Below are positions 18,629 through 27,844 of a stretch of 44,040 nt of DNA, piece after piece. Positions within the stretch are counted from its first letter, which is position 1. The number at the start of each line of letters is the position of its first letter. The DNA lies in contig NZ_JAUSPS010000071.1 in assembly GCF_030652775.1 (NCBI RefSeq), positions 1 to 44,040 of the forward strand, in the 5' to 3' direction. Position numbers and translations under genes: made by a program. The stretch comes from Acetobacterium sp. Its GTDB lineage: Bacteria; Bacillota; Clostridia; Eubacteriales; Eubacteriaceae. Under the pieces are notes generated by a model that worked only from the letters and a program-made list of their open reading frames with translations, was not told the origin of the DNA and made no database searches.

Positions 18629-19480
18629 GTGATAATGGAAAGTAAAAATAGAATGATCGATGTGCGGGATGTTTATTTCACATATCCTCATAATAACGAA
18701 AATGAGTCAGTCGTAGCGCTGGACGGCGTCAGTTTACATATTGAAAAAGGTGAATTTGTCGGAATCATCGGACATAATGGTTCGGGGAAATCCACCCTTT
18801 CCAAATTACTGAATGCGATTATATTTCCTACTCAGGGCGATGTGATTGTTAGTGGTCTTAACACTAAGGATCATGAAAACCTGTGGACGATCCGTCAGAC
18901 TGCCGGGATGGTTTTCCAAAATCCCGATAATCAGCTGGTCGCTACCATTGTCGAAGAAGATGTCGCCTTTGGTCCGGAAAACCTCGGCGTTCCGCCGCAA
19001 GAAATCAGAGAGCGGGTCGATCGTGCCTTGGCGGTTGTCGAGATGCAGGCCTATGCGCATCAAAAACCCCATCAATTGTCCGGGGGACAAAAGCAACGGA
19101 TTGCCATCGCCGGGATTCTGGCAATGGAACCAGAGTGTATAATATTTGATGAACCGACAGCGATGCTGGACCCATCCGGACGACGGGAAGTTATGGAAAC
19201 CATCAAACGGCTTAACCGGGATAAAGACATGACCGTTATTCATATCACCCATTTTATGGAAGAAATTGTGGCTGCGGATCGGATTATTGTTTTGGACAAA
19301 GGCAAGGTTGTCATGGAAGGGGAACCCCGAACGATCTTCAGACAGGTAAAACGGCTAAAAGAAATCGGTCTGGATGTACCCCAAATGACAGAGCTGGCTT
19401 ATGAGCTGCGTATCGAAGGACTTAAAATAGCTGATGATGTTTTAAGCATCGAGGAAATGGTGAATGCCTTATGTCAGTAG
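18629..19480 (+). CDS. ecfA1: Energy-coupling factor transporter ATP-binding protein EcfA1
   Basis: This 283-residue ABC ATPase has Walker [10 protein letters not shown], a Q-loop with FQNPDNQ, signature [15 protein letters not shown], Walker [13 protein letters not shown] and switch His in VIHITHF. It is one half of the ECF ATPase heterodimer that powers vitamin uptake through exchangeable S-components. GTG 18629 is chosen for its spacing to AAGAAGGTG. The stop overlaps ecfA2 by ten bases. Confidence 0.95.
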   Translation: MIMESKNRMIDVRDVYFTYPHNNENESVVALDGVSLHIEKGEFVGIIGHNGSGKSTLSKLLNAIIFPTQGDVIVSGLNTKDHENLWTIRQTAGMVFQNPDNQLVATIVEEDVAFGPENLGVPPQEIRERVDRALAVVEMQAYAHQKPHQLSGGQKQRIAIAGILAMEPECIIFDEPTAMLDPSGRREVMETIKRLNRDKDMTVIHITHFMEEIVAADRIIVLDKGKVVMEGEPRTIFRQVKRLKEIGLDVPQMTELAYELRIEGLKIADDVLSIEEMVNALCQ

Positions 19481-20328
19481 AAATAAAAAATCTTTCTCAT
19501 ACCTATTCAGAAGGTTCACCCTTTGAATTTAAAGCCCTCAAGGATATCAACATCACCATCGAAGATGGCAGCTTTATTGGCATTATCGGCCACACTGGTT
19601 CTGGTAAATCGACGCTGATTCAGCATCTTAACGGATTATTGACCCCCACTTCAGGCACCGTTCTGGTCGATGGAAAAAATATCTTCGAATCAAAAAAAGC
19701 CGAACTGATTCAGCTTAGACACCATATTGGTCTGGTATTTCAATATCCGGAACACCAGTTGTTTGAAGAAACCGTCCAAAAGGACGTTGCCTTTGGTCCC
19801 AAAAATCAGGGACTCAGTGATGACGAAATCGATCAACGGGTCAGACAATCGATAAAAATGGTTGGTCTGGATTTTGATGAGATCAAAGATAAGTCACCCT
19901 TTGAATTATCGGGCGGACAGATGCGACGAGTAGCCATTGCCGGCGTTTTAGCCATGGAGCCGTCAGTACTGATCCTTGATGAACCGACAGCTGGCCTGGA
20001 TCCCCGGGGGCGGGAAGAAATATTGGCGCAGATCAAATCATTGCACAGCCAGAAACAAATAACCGTTATTCTGGTGTCCCATAGTATGGAAGACATCGGT
20101 AAAATGGTCGATAAAATTCTGGTGATGAATGAAGGCGAAGTTATTTTTTTTGATACCCCCAATCACGTTTTTACCGAAATTACTACCCTGGAGAGCATTG
20201 GTCTGGCGGTACCGGAAGTAACCTATCTGATGCGGCGGCTTAAAGAAAAATATCCAGAAATTAGAGAAGACATTTTTACGGTGGAAGCAGCCAAAAAAGA
20301 AATTCTCAAAGTCATAAGAGGATCATAA
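19471..20328 (+). CDS. ecfA2: Energy-coupling factor transporter ATP-binding protein EcfA2
   Basis: This 285-residue ABC ATPase has Walker [11 protein letters not shown]-loop [10 protein letters not shown], signature [15 protein letters not shown], Walker [13 protein letters not shown] and VILVSHSM. It is the second ATPase of the ECF module. It overlaps ecfA1 and is directly followed by ecfT, the standard group II arrangement. Confidence 0.95.
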   Translation: MSVEIKNLSHTYSEGSPFEFKALKDINITIEDGSFIGIIGHTGSGKSTLIQHLNGLLTPTSGTVLVDGKNIFESKKAELIQLRHHIGLVFQYPEHQLFEETVQKDVAFGPKNQGLSDDEIDQRVRQSIKMVGLDFDEIKDKSPFELSGGQMRRVAIAGVLAMEPSVLILDEPTAGLDPRGREEILAQIKSLHSQKQITVILVSHSMEDIGKMVDKILVMNEGEVIFFDTPNHVFTEITTLESIGLAVPEVTYLMRRLKEKYPEIREDIFTVEAAKKEILKVIRGS

Positions 20329-20329
20329 A

Positions 20330-21151
20330 ATGTTAAAAGATGTTACGATTGGCCAGTATTATCCAACCGGATCGGTGATTCACAAACTGGACCCGCGAAC
20401 GAAGATACTGTTTACCACAGCATTTGTTGTGATGTTGTTTTTTTTGAATAATCTATGGGGTTATCTCGCCACATTTGTGATTTTGGTAACGATCACCCTG
20501 CTTTCTAAAATCCCCGTGGGATACATTATCCGCGGCATTAAAGGTTTAGTCCTGATTATCATGCTGACGGTGGTGCTAAATCTGTTTATGACCCCAGGAA
20601 CCACAGTGGCGACGGTGGGGCCACTGACAGTAACGCTGGAAGGTTTGAAAGTGGCAACCTATATGGCACTGCGGCTGATCTTTCTGGTGATCGGTACTTC
20701 CATCATGACGTTGACCACCTCACCGATTGATTTAACCGATGGGATGGAGTGGTGTATGCGCTTTGTTCCCTTTGTCCGGCGATATGCTCACGAATTGGCG
20801 ATGATGATGTCGATTGCGCTGCGTTTTATCCCGACATTGATGGAAGAAACCGAGCGAATTATGAAGGCCCAAAAAGCCCGAGGGGCAAATTTTGAAACCG
20901 GGAACATCATTTCGCGAGCCAAAAATCTAATTCCGATTCTGATTCCGCTGTTTATTTCGGCCTTTCGCAGGGCTGACGAATTGGCCACTGCGATGGAAGC
21001 TCGCTGCTATCGCGGCGGCGAAAACAGAACCCGGATGAAACAATTAACCTTTGAATTTAGGGATGGCACCAGCCTAGTGCTAATGGTTATGATGATTGTC
21101 GGTCTTTACCTGACCACCATGATTCAAATTCCCTTAATATTCCCGGTCTAA
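20330..21151 (+). CDS. ecfT: Energy-coupling factor transporter transmembrane protein EcfT
   Basis: This 273-residue membrane protein has N-terminal and central hydrophobic spans. The two coupling-helix motifs are visible as AQKARGANF and MEARCYRGG. EcfT links the ATPases to substrate-binding S-components; one candidate S-component is in this window at 38901. It starts one base after ecfA2. Confidence 0.95.
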   Translation: MLKDVTIGQYYPTGSVIHKLDPRTKILFTTAFVVMLFFLNNLWGYLATFVILVTITLLSKIPVGYIIRGIKGLVLIIMLTVVLNLFMTPGTTVATVGPLTVTLEGLKVATYMALRLIFLVIGTSIMTLTTSPIDLTDGMEWCMRFVPFVRRYAHELAMMMSIALRFIPTLMEETERIMKAQKARGANFETGNIISRAKNLIPILIPLFISAFRRADELATAMEARCYRGGENRTRMKQLTFEFRDGTSLVLMVMMIVGLYLTTMIQIPLIFPV

Positions 21152-21166
21152 AGGGACCAACTTAGA

Positions 21167-21901
21167 ATGAAAAATATACAGATCATTATCAGTTACCGGG
21201 GTAGCAATTATTGTGGTTGGCAGGTTCAGCCCAATGGTGTGACCATTCAGGAAGTCATCATCAGGGCGATCAAGGATCTCAGCGGTGAAGTAGTTAATCT
21301 TACCGGTTCTGGCCGCACCGATGCGGGAGTGCATGCGTTGGGGCAAAGTGCCAATTTTTTTACCGCTTCAACGATCCCGCCGGAGGTATGGTACCGGGCT
21401 CTGAATACCCGGCTGCCAGCAGACATTCGGGTGATTCAAAGCAGAGAGTGCCACCCGGACTTTCACAGCCGCTATCATGCCAAAGGTAAAAGCTATCTCT
21501 ATAAATTTTTAGTCAGCCCTGTGACCAGCCCATTCCTGGCAGATTTGGCGTTTCATGTAACCCGGACGCTGGACTGGGCGGCCATGGAAGAAGCGGCCGC
21601 CAGTTTTTTGGGAGAGCATGACTTTACGGCGTTTATGGCCAGTGGCAGTTCGATAAAAACGACGGTTCGCACCATTGCCGACATTTCATTTTGCAACAAT
21701 GACGAGCTCTGGGAAATGACCTTCAGCGGAAATGGATTTTTGTATAACATGGTCAGGATTATGGCTGGCACCCTCTACGAAGTCGGTTATGGCCGCTTAA
21801 AACCCCAGGATATCAAAGCAATCATTGCCGGAAAAGATCGCAGCAAGGCCGGAATTACCGCTCCGGCTCATGGTCTTTACTTAAAAGAAGTTTATTATTA
21901 A
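21167..21901 (+). CDS. truA: tRNA pseudouridine(38-40) synthase TruA
   Basis: This 244-residue enzyme has the catalytic motif GRTDAGVHA with Asp52. Other family features are IISYRGSNYCGWQVQPN at the start and GNGFLYNMVRIMAGTL. It modifies positions 38-40 of tRNA anticodon arms. The ecf-truA-rplM-rpsI order is typical of Firmicutes. Confidence 0.97.
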   Translation: MKNIQIIISYRGSNYCGWQVQPNGVTIQEVIIRAIKDLSGEVVNLTGSGRTDAGVHALGQSANFFTASTIPPEVWYRALNTRLPADIRVIQSRECHPDFHSRYHAKGKSYLYKFLVSPVTSPFLADLAFHVTRTLDWAAMEEAAASFLGEHDFTAFMASGSSIKTTVRTIADISFCNNDELWEMTFSGNGFLYNMVRIMAGTLYEVGYGRLKPQDIKAIIAGKDRSKAGITAPAHGLYLKEVYY

Positions 21902-21951
21902 CAATAACATTAAGTATTATAAAAAATATTACAATTCACGGTATAAATAAC

Positions 21952-21980
21952 TTGACACACCCGGGGAGATGCTATAAAAT
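21952..21980 (+). promoter_or_regulatory. Promoter of rplM-rpsI
   Basis: A consensus TTGACA (21952-21957) is followed after 17 bases by TAAAAT (21975-21980), or after 15 by TATAAA. It lies about 130 bases before rplM. Confidence 0.8.
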
Positions 21981-21984
21981 TAAC

Positions 21985-22090
21985 AATGGACGTTAATGTA
22001 TCACTAGCCCCGATACAATAAAAAAACGATTTCTGATAACTCCCACTTATCGGAAAGCCAATAGATAAAAAATAAAAGAAATTATTAACT
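21985..22090 (+). ncRNA. Structured leader of rplM (possible L13 leader)
   Basis: The 5' region holds TGTATC/GATACA (21997-22002 with 22012-22017) and CTGATAA/TTATCGG (22033-22039 with 22047-22053, one wobble). L13 leader motifs are known upstream of rplM in low-GC Gram-positives. Identity with that family is suggested by position, not tested. Confidence 0.5.
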
Positions 22091-22106
22091 GAGGAGGATT
22101 TTTGAG

Positions 22107-22544
22107 ATGAATGCGAATGCCACAATAATGGCCAAATCTCATGAAATAGACCGTAAATGGTATGTGATTGATGCGGAAGGTAAGGTATTAGGACGACTGG
22201 CGACAGAAGTTGCAAATATTTTACGAGGAAAAAACAAACCAATCTTTTCACCACATATGGATTGTGGAGATTTTGTTATTATCATTAATGCCGATAAGAT
22301 TGTGTTAACCGGAAACAAACTGGATCAAAAATTATATAAAACATATTCTGGATATTGCGGTGGATTAAAAGAAATGACCTACCGAAAATTCTTAGCTGAA
22401 AAACCAGAACTTTTGGTTTTCAAAGCAGTGAAGGGTATGATCCCACATAATAAATTAGGGGATAAAATTGCGACTAAACTTAAAGTTTATGCTGGCAACG
22501 AACATCCACACGCTGCACAATTGCCTGAAGTTTACGAATTTTAA
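22107..22544 (+). CDS. rplM: 50S ribosomal protein L13
   Basis: This 145-residue L13 contains [42 protein letters not shown] and [12 protein letters not shown] 22107 follows GAGGAGGAT; an internal ATG (MAKSHEI) seven codons later is possible. L13 is an early 50S assembly protein and pairs with rpsI. Confidence 0.98.
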   Translation: MNANATIMAKSHEIDRKWYVIDAEGKVLGRLATEVANILRGKNKPIFSPHMDCGDFVIIINADKIVLTGNKLDQKLYKTYSGYCGGLKEMTYRKFLAEKPELLVFKAVKGMIPHNKLGDKIATKLKVYAGNEHPHAAQLPEVYEF

Positions 22545-22568
22545 TGCTGAGAAGGAGGAAATAAGAGA

Positions 22569-22961
22569 ATGGCTAAAGTACAATATTTAGGAACTGGACG
22601 AAGAAAAACCTCGGTTGCCCGAGTTCGATTATTACCAGGGAGTGGAAAGTTCACCATTAACGGACGTGATATTGATGAATTTTTCGGAATGGAAACCTTA
22701 AAGGTTATCGCAAGACAACCCTTAACATTAACTGATACACTAAATACATTTGACGTGATTGTCAATGTCCACGGTGGCGGTTTCACCGGGCAGGCTGGAG
22801 CAATCCGACATGGGATTTCCCGTGCCCTGCTGGAAGCAGACATCAACCTGAGACCAGCACTGAAACGTGCCGGATACTTAACTCGAGATTCACGTATGGT
22901 TGAAAGAAAAAAATACGGTCTCAAAAAAGCCCGTCGTGCACCGCAGTTTTCAAAACGTTAA
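22569..22961 (+). CDS. rpsI: 30S ribosomal protein S9
   Basis: This 130-residue S9 begins [21 protein letters not shown]. It has [19 protein letters not shown] and the basic tail [12 protein letters not shown] whose last residues reach the P-site. AGAAGGAGG precedes it. Confidence 0.99.
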   Translation: MAKVQYLGTGRRKTSVARVRLLPGSGKFTINGRDIDEFFGMETLKVIARQPLTLTDTLNTFDVIVNVHGGGFTGQAGAIRHGISRALLEADINLRPALKRAGYLTRDSRMVERKKYGLKKARRAPQFSKR

Positions 22962-22979
22962 TATCAGACTTTTTACAAG

Positions 22980-23010
22980 GTCCTGCGACATTCAATGTTG
23001 CAGGACTTTT
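22980..23010 (+). terminator. Terminator of rplM-rpsI
   Basis: GTCCTGCGACATT (22980-22992) pairs with AATGTTGCAGGAC (22994-23006) with one wobble, then TTTT. The minimal loop and short U-tract still make a strong hairpin. Confidence 0.85.
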
Positions 23011-23048
23011 CAGTGTTACGCAATACAAAATTAAGAAAGCAGGAATTT

Positions 23049-24863
23049 ATGAATAACAAGCAACCCATTATCAACATTGCAGTCATCGCCCATGTCGATG
23101 CCGGAAAATCTACTCTGGTAGATGCCCTTTTAGGACAAAGCAATGTTTTTAGAGAAAATCAGGAGGTCGTGGACTGCGTAATGGACAGCAATGACCTTGA
23201 ACGAGAACGCGGAATCACCATATACTCAAAAAACTGTTCCATTATGTACAAGGACATTAAAATTAATATTGTCGATACCCCTGGCCATGCCGACTTTTCT
23301 TCAGAGGTTGAACGAATCCTGAAGACAGTTGATACGGTTGTATTATTGGTAGATTCCAGTGAAGGTCCGATGCCGCAAACCCGTTTCGTCCTGAATAAGT
23401 CGCTGGAAAAAGGTTTGAACCCAATTCTTTTCATTAATAAAATCGATAAAAAAGATCAGCGCGCTGAAGAAGTTGTTGATATGGTATTCGATTTATTTGT
23501 GGAACTGAAAGCCAACGACAAACAGTTAGATTTCCCGGTTCTTTATGGCGTGGCCAAAGAAGGCATCGCGATCCGTGATATGGCAGACGAAGGGGTGGAT
23601 CTGGCGCCACTTTTCGAAACCATTGTCGATCATGTCGGCCTTCAGGATGACCTGAGCCTTGAACCCCTGCAAATGCAGGTTTCTTCACTGGCTTATGACG
23701 ATTATATTGGCCGTCTGGGGATTGGTAAGGTCTATTCCGGAACCATCCATGCTGGCGAACAAATCGAAATCTGCAAGACCGATGGTAGCTTTAAAAAGGA
23801 AAAAATTAATCAGGTCTTCGTTTACCGAGGTTTAGCCCGGGTCGAAGTCAAAGAAGCAAAGGCCGGTGACATCGTCGTTATCTCGGGAATCCCTGATATC
23901 TCTATCGGTGAAACCATTGGTGAGATCAATCAGGTTCAACCGATGGAACTGATTGAGATTGAACAGCCAACCCTGTCGATGAACTTCCTGGTCAATAAAT
24001 CACCTTTTGCCGGCGACTCCGGAAAATTTGTCACCACCCGCCATATTCGGGCGCGGTTGGAAAAAGAGCTGGAAGTCAACGTTGGTCTTTTAGTCGAAGA
24101 ACTGGAAGATACCACCGATGGCTTTAAGGTTTCCGGACGTGGCGAGCTTCATTTATCGATTCTGCTGGAAAACATGCGTCGGGAAGGTTATGAAGTAGCT
24201 GTTTCTAAACCGGAAGTGATCATGCACCGGGATGAAAATAATAAACTACTGGAACCGGTGGAGCTGGTGATTGTATCGGTACCGGAAAAATATTCCGGCG
24301 CAGTTATTTCTAAACTGAACATCCGAAAAGGTCGCATGGAAAGCATGTACACCGACGAATCCTGGACAAGAATGGAATTTTTTGTGCCGACTCGGGGGTT
24401 ACTGGGCTATCAAAGTGAATTTATCAATGATACCCACGGTGAAGGCACCATGGTTCGTCGTTTCTCTGCTTTTGAAGAGCATAAAGGCGATATTCCGCAA
24501 CGTCTCAATGGCGTGCTTATTTCCCAGTTTGCTGGTGAGACAATGGCGTATTCATTGTTTAATTTAAGTGATCGTGGCGAAATGCTGGTTAAAGCCGGAA
24601 CGAAAGTCTATGAAGGTATGATTATTGGAATCAATAATCGTAGTGATGACATGACGGTTAATCCGACTAAGAATAAAAAAATGACCAATGTTCGTTCTTC
24701 CGGAACCGATGAGGCATTAAAATTGGTCGAACCAAGAATTATGACTTTAGAGCAAGCGATCGAATTTATTACTGATGATGAATTGGTGGAATTGACACCC
24801 ACCGATATCCGGATTCGCAAGAAAGTTCTGGGCGAACTGGAACGAAAACGTAGCTCCCGCTAA
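23049..24863 (+). CDS. typA: Ribosome-associated translational GTPase TypA/BipA
   Basis: This 604-residue GTPase starts MNNKQPIINIAVIAHVDAGKST (G1), then DLERERGITI (G2 region), DTPGHADFSSEVER (G3) and NKIDKKD (G4). After this come the EF-G-like domains and the TypA C-terminal domain (RGLLGYQSEF, DTHGEGTM). TypA/BipA assists ribosome assembly under stress and cold. G1 reads DAGKS where many TypA proteins have DHGKT; the rest is typical TypA. I chose ATG 23049 over an upstream in-frame start inside the terminator. Confidence 0.95.
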   Translation: MNNKQPIINIAVIAHVDAGKSTLVDALLGQSNVFRENQEVVDCVMDSNDLERERGITIYSKNCSIMYKDIKINIVDTPGHADFSSEVERILKTVDTVVLLVDSSEGPMPQTRFVLNKSLEKGLNPILFINKIDKKDQRAEEVVDMVFDLFVELKANDKQLDFPVLYGVAKEGIAIRDMADEGVDLAPLFETIVDHVGLQDDLSLEPLQMQVSSLAYDDYIGRLGIGKVYSGTIHAGEQIEICKTDGSFKKEKINQVFVYRGLARVEVKEAKAGDIVVISGIPDISIGETIGEINQVQPMELIEIEQPTLSMNFLVNKSPFAGDSGKFVTTRHIRARLEKELEVNVGLLVEELEDTTDGFKVSGRGELHLSILLENMRREGYEVAVSKPEVIMHRDENNKLLEPVELVIVSVPEKYSGAVISKLNIRKGRMESMYTDESWTRMEFFVPTRGLLGYQSEFINDTHGEGTMVRRFSAFEEHKGDIPQRLNGVLISQFAGETMAYSLFNLSDRGEMLVKAGTKVYEGMIIGINNRSDDMTVNPTKNKKMTNVRSSGTDEALKLVEPRIMTLEQAIEFITDDELVELTPTDIRIRKKVLGELERKRSSR

Positions 24864-24870
24864 AAATCAT

Positions 24871-24897
24871 GGAACGCTTTAATAGCGTTCCTTTTTT
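24871..24897 (+). terminator. Terminator of typA
   Basis: GGAACGCT (24871-24878) pairs perfectly with AGCGTTCC (24884-24891), then six T. A dispersed repeat begins within a few bases of the T-tract. Confidence 0.92.
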
Positions 24898-24901
24898 GTG
24901 C

Positions 24902-24988
24902 GAAGGCAACGAGCCAATCGCAAGCTCGCTTGCAGTTGGCGACTGCCCGCGAACCAAAGATGAAGCGGAGCGGAATCGTGGTTGCGTA
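24902..24988 (+). repeat. Solitary copy of an 86-bp dispersed repeat
   Basis: The unit begins GAAGGCAACGAGCC and ends GTGGTTGCGT. It is nearly identical to the tandem copies at 43856-44040 and differs at few positions (CCCGCG for CCCACG, GATGAAG for GATGGAG). It contains the hairpin CCAA-TC-GCAAG-CTCG-CTTGC-AG-TTGG. It sits directly after the typA terminator. I see no coding role. Confidence 0.9.
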
Positions 24989-25037
24989 TGCGAATGACAA
25001 AAGGATGAGATATCAATGACGATACTCAAAATAACAA

Positions 25038-25067
25038 TTGACCGCTAAACTTTTAGTGTGATATTAT
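25038..25067 (+). promoter_or_regulatory. Promoter of the DUF4870 gene
   Basis: TTGACC (25038-25043) and TATTAT (25062-25067) are 18 bases apart, about 90 bases before the start codon. A small leader hairpin (CCGA-AGTT / AACT-TCGG, 25108-25128) follows. Confidence 0.65.
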
Positions 25068-25157
25068 GTAGTCGATACAAGAATGTGCTGAACTGATACT
25101 AAAACACCCGACAGTTCGCAACTATCGGTCTGATCTTTAAACAGGAGGTTAAACGAA

Positions 25158-25499
25158 ATGCTTAATATTGACAAGCAAGAAGCTGAAGAAGGCAAAGTTA
25201 TGGCTATTTTTGCCTATATTATTTTTCTGATTCCTTTCTTTGCAGCAGGTGATAACCAATTTGTCCGATATCATACCAATCAGGGTTTGGTGTTATTCCT
25301 GGCGTGGCTGGTCTTGACCGTTGCGGGAATAATTATCGGAGTGATACCCTTTATTGGTTGGATCCTGTCGACGATTCTTTTTAGTGCCGTACCTTTGGCA
25401 TTTGTCGGTTTTGCCATTTATGGGATCATCAATGTGATCCAGCTTGAAGCCAAACCGATTCCTTTTATCGGTGGAATCACCCTGATTAAGTCCTATTAA
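25158..25499 (+). CDS. Small membrane protein, DUF4870 family
   Basis: This 113-residue protein has three hydrophobic segments (about residues 16-28, 45-70 and 75-95). It contains the typical FAYIIFLIPFFAAGDNQFVRYHTNQGLVLFL, in which a charged NQFVRYHxNQG turn follows the first span, as in DUF4870/Tic20-like proteins. Function is unknown. It is monocistronic, with its own promoter, an AGGAGGT site and terminator. Confidence 0.85.
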   Translation: MLNIDKQEAEEGKVMAIFAYIIFLIPFFAAGDNQFVRYHTNQGLVLFLAWLVLTVAGIIIGVIPFIGWILSTILFSAVPLAFVGFAIYGIINVIQLEAKPIPFIGGITLIKSY

Positions 25500-25529
25500 A
25501 TCGTTCTTCATACATCATCATAGATACGT

Positions 25530-25561
25530 AAAAAGCATTGCTTAATCAGGCAATGCTTTTT
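25530..25561 (+). terminator. Terminator after the DUF4870 gene
   Basis: AAAAAGCATTGC (25530-25541) pairs perfectly with GCAATGCTTTTT (25550-25561) around an 8-base loop. Confidence 0.92.
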
Positions 25562-25603
25562 ACTTGGTGAACAATATAATTTAAGCGGAATCCGATATCC
25601 TCG

Positions 25604-25612
25604 TGCTATAAT
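25604..25612 (+). promoter_or_regulatory. Extended -10 promoter of the AI-2E-family gene
   Basis: TGCTATAAT (TGnTATAAT) lies 28 bases before the GTG start. No good -35 box is present at 17 bases, which is tolerated by extended -10 promoters. Confidence 0.6.
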
Positions 25613-25640
25613 AGAAAAATTATGAAAAGGCGGTGAACCT

Positions 25641-26846
25641 GTGGAAAACAACAATGACTGGAAAAACAAGGAAATGAGTGACAAAACCTTCAGAAATTAT
25701 TTTTTTCTGATTACCTTTGGAATCTGTTTACTGGTGGCGCTTCTGAATTTAAAATATCTGATCGGATATCTGGGCCTGTTTGTGAATATTATTACGCCAG
25801 TGCTGATTGGTCTGGGCGTTGCCTTTATCTTAAATATCCCGATGTCGTTTATTGAGACGCACTTTTTGGGTTTTATGAATCGCATCAAAAACAAAGAAAG
25901 ACGGTTCAAAAGTAAAAAAAATCGTGATATCAACAAAGGTAAACGGATGATTGCAATTGCCCTGACATTCATCTTTGTGATTGGCATTCTGGCTGGATTA
26001 ATTACCTTTGTTATTCCTCAGGTCAGCGAAAGTGTCGACACCCTGATGGTGAAATTACCAGGTTATGTTGATTCCTTTAACACATTAGTGGATGATACTC
26101 TGGCGTTCTTCAATCTACCGGAAACATTATGGAGCGATATTGAGGTTGAATGGGATGCACTGATGGAACAGTTTGGCAGCCTGTTGCTGAGTTCCGTTCC
26201 GGAAATATTCAACGCCACAAAAAACATCACTGTGGGTTTCTTTAATGTGATCATGGGGATTGTTATTTCTATTTATTTGCTGGCGGACAAAGAGAATTTA
26301 TTAGCCCTGAAGGATAAACTGATCTATGCCTATGTCAGAAAAGATCGCGCCGATTTTATTCAGGATGTCAGCACCACTGCCAACCAGGTATTTCACGGCT
26401 TTATTGCTGGACAAATAACCGAAGCTTTTATTCTGGGAACCTTATGCACCGTTGGACTCGCCATCTTGCAGATCCCCTATGCCTTGCTGATTGGGGTTCT
26501 GGTTGGCATGACCAGCGTGATTCCGGTCTTCGGCGCCTTTCTGGGAGCTGTCCCGAGCGGCTTTATTTTGCTGGTGGTGAACCCGATTTACTGTCTGATC
26601 TTTGTGGTTTATATTATTGCCCTGCAGCAGGTCGAAAGTAATGTGATCTATCCGCGGGTGGTGGGAGGATCGATTGGCTTATCCGGTTTATGGGTGCTGG
26701 TCGGGATGATTATCGGTGGTAGCCTATTTGGCTTCATGGGAATTATTTTGGGGATTCCATCCTTTGCAGTAGTCTACGCCGTTTTTAGAAAAATCACCAA
26801 TGAACGAATCGAAAGAATGACAGCGGAACAGCAAGAACCGGCCTGA
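25641..26846 (+). CDS. AI-2E family transporter (PerM/YtvI-like membrane protein)
   Basis: This 401-residue multispan membrane protein has two N-terminal spans (about residues 18-65), a basic cytosolic stretch (KNKERRFKSKKNRD), a third span (ALTFIFVIGILAGLITFVIPQ), a long extracytoplasmic region, and a C-terminal bundle with VGMTSVIPVFGAFLGAVPSGFI and the QVESNVIYPRVVGGSIGLSGLWVL signature. The family was named for AI-2 export, but members also act as Na+/H+ antiporters, so the substrate is open. GTG 25641 follows AAAGGCGGTG. Confidence 0.9.
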   Translation: MENNNDWKNKEMSDKTFRNYFFLITFGICLLVALLNLKYLIGYLGLFVNIITPVLIGLGVAFILNIPMSFIETHFLGFMNRIKNKERRFKSKKNRDINKGKRMIAIALTFIFVIGILAGLITFVIPQVSESVDTLMVKLPGYVDSFNTLVDDTLAFFNLPETLWSDIEVEWDALMEQFGSLLLSSVPEIFNATKNITVGFFNVIMGIVISIYLLADKENLLALKDKLIYAYVRKDRADFIQDVSTTANQVFHGFIAGQITEAFILGTLCTVGLAILQIPYALLIGVLVGMTSVIPVFGAFLGAVPSGFILLVVNPIYCLIFVVYIIALQQVESNVIYPRVVGGSIGLSGLWVLVGMIIGGSLFGFMGIILGIPSFAVVYAVFRKITNERIERMTAEQQEPA

Positions 26847-26863
26847 ACAAAAGGTCGAGTCTT

Positions 26864-26922
26864 AAAAAAGCGTCCTTTAGAGGATTGACCAATTGGTTCA
26901 ATCGATTTAAAGGACGCTTTTT
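26864..26922. terminator. Bidirectional terminator between convergent genes
   Basis: AAAAAAGCGTCCTTTA (26864-26879) pairs with TAAAGGACGCTTTTT (26908-26922). The internal GATTGACCAATTGGTTCAATC is itself nearly palindromic, so the whole 59 bases can fold as one long hairpin serving both the plus-strand gene before it and the minus-strand gene after it. Confidence 0.88.
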
Positions 26923-26927
26923 GAGGT

Positions 26928-27776
26928 TTATTTTTTAGTTGTTTTGTTCTTTTCCAGCTGCTGCGTGGCTTTAGAGGCCATCTGCGTTAAACTCACTGTA
27001 AAGTTCTGAAAGCCAGCATAAAAGGGATGCCGCATATCCAATTTGCGGATCTCACCGCTGGCATCAAGTAGGCGGTTGGGCGGATGGTTATGATGAGGAA
27101 GTTTAGATTCACCGCCGACCACGACCCGTTTTCCGGCAATACTGTTTAACAGGATGTTGACGACATCCCAGGCGGATTCGTAGGCGATTATTTTTCCCTG
27201 ATTGGCGCTGATTACTTTGGCATATTTGCGAATGAACTCGGCTGAAAACCCCTGGCTGTTAAAGGTGACACAGCGGTTGATCTTAGAACCATCGACAACG
27301 GTAATATATTGGCTATTGTTACCGCCTTTGGAATGTCCGGTCAAGGTATACTGCTTAAAATTATAAACAGCATCAACGGTATGGAAAAATTCCAGGGCTT
27401 TTAATTGCTGCGGCGTATCCGTTAAAAAGCCGCCTTTGATATTGTCGACCCAGCCGATCCCGGTGGTTCCCCGAAAAGCGATGATTCCGGCGTCTGGAGT
27501 CAGATCGGAAAAACAATACGCCACCAGACCGTTTTCCGGCTGGTTTGTGTAGGCCAGAACCTTCAGGGAGGTAAGATTAGGATTATCCATCATCAAATGC
27601 AAAGATTTATCCCACTCAGAGGCGGACATGGCGCAATCGCCCTGGAGATCTTTGACATTTTGCAGCAGCGTTGCCACCATTTCACCCACTGTATACTCTG
27701 GTAGCAGGGAAGGTTCAACGGGAAGATCCAGAGCAGCAAGCTGACTGATCAGATTAAGTTCACTGTGATACAACAT
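26928..27776 (-). CDS. DUF2974 (Mbeg1-like) alpha/beta-hydrolase fold protein
   Basis: This 282-residue protein starts MLYHSELNLISQL behind AAGGAGGTAAGAGCG; a longer in-frame extension is rejected. It has FRGTTGIGWVDNIKGGF, the nucleophile elbow LTGHSKGGNNSQYI (Ser in GHSKG), FNSQGF and a C-terminal DVVN/H region. This matches the DUF2974/lipase-class-3-like family; substrate is unknown. There is no signal peptide. It follows the CmpB-type membrane gene on the same strand by 68 bases, so the two are likely co-expressed. Confidence 0.82.
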   Translation of the reverse strand: MLYHSELNLISQLAALDLPVEPSLLPEYTVGEMVATLLQNVKDLQGDCAMSASEWDKSLHLMMDNPNLTSLKVLAYTNQPENGLVAYCFSDLTPDAGIIAFRGTTGIGWVDNIKGGFLTDTPQQLKALEFFHTVDAVYNFKQYTLTGHSKGGNNSQYITVVDGSKINRCVTFNSQGFSAEFIRKYAKVISANQGKIIAYESAWDVVNILLNSIAGKRVVVGGESKLPHHNHPPNRLLDASGEIRKLDMRHPFYAGFQNFTVSLTQMASKATQQLEKNKTTKK

Positions 27777-27844
27777 CGCTCTTACCTCCTTGGCAAGAAA
27801 TTTATTTGAAACAAGGGAAAAATGCTGATTATGATCAGGCAAGA

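Noticed and set aside
22995..23048. Extended N-terminus for TypA
   Set aside because: It would start inside the rpsI terminator hairpin; ATG 23049 matches the family start.
23434..23688. Antisense ORF within typA
   Set aside because: It is a shadow of a well-conserved coding frame, without a start signal.
23049..24863. Tetracycline-resistance-type ribosomal protection protein (because of HVDAGKST)
   Set aside because: The rest of the sequence, including SNDLERERGIT, EGPMPQTRFVL and RGLLGYQSEF, is TypA/BipA; only the G1 loop resembles the Tet proteins.
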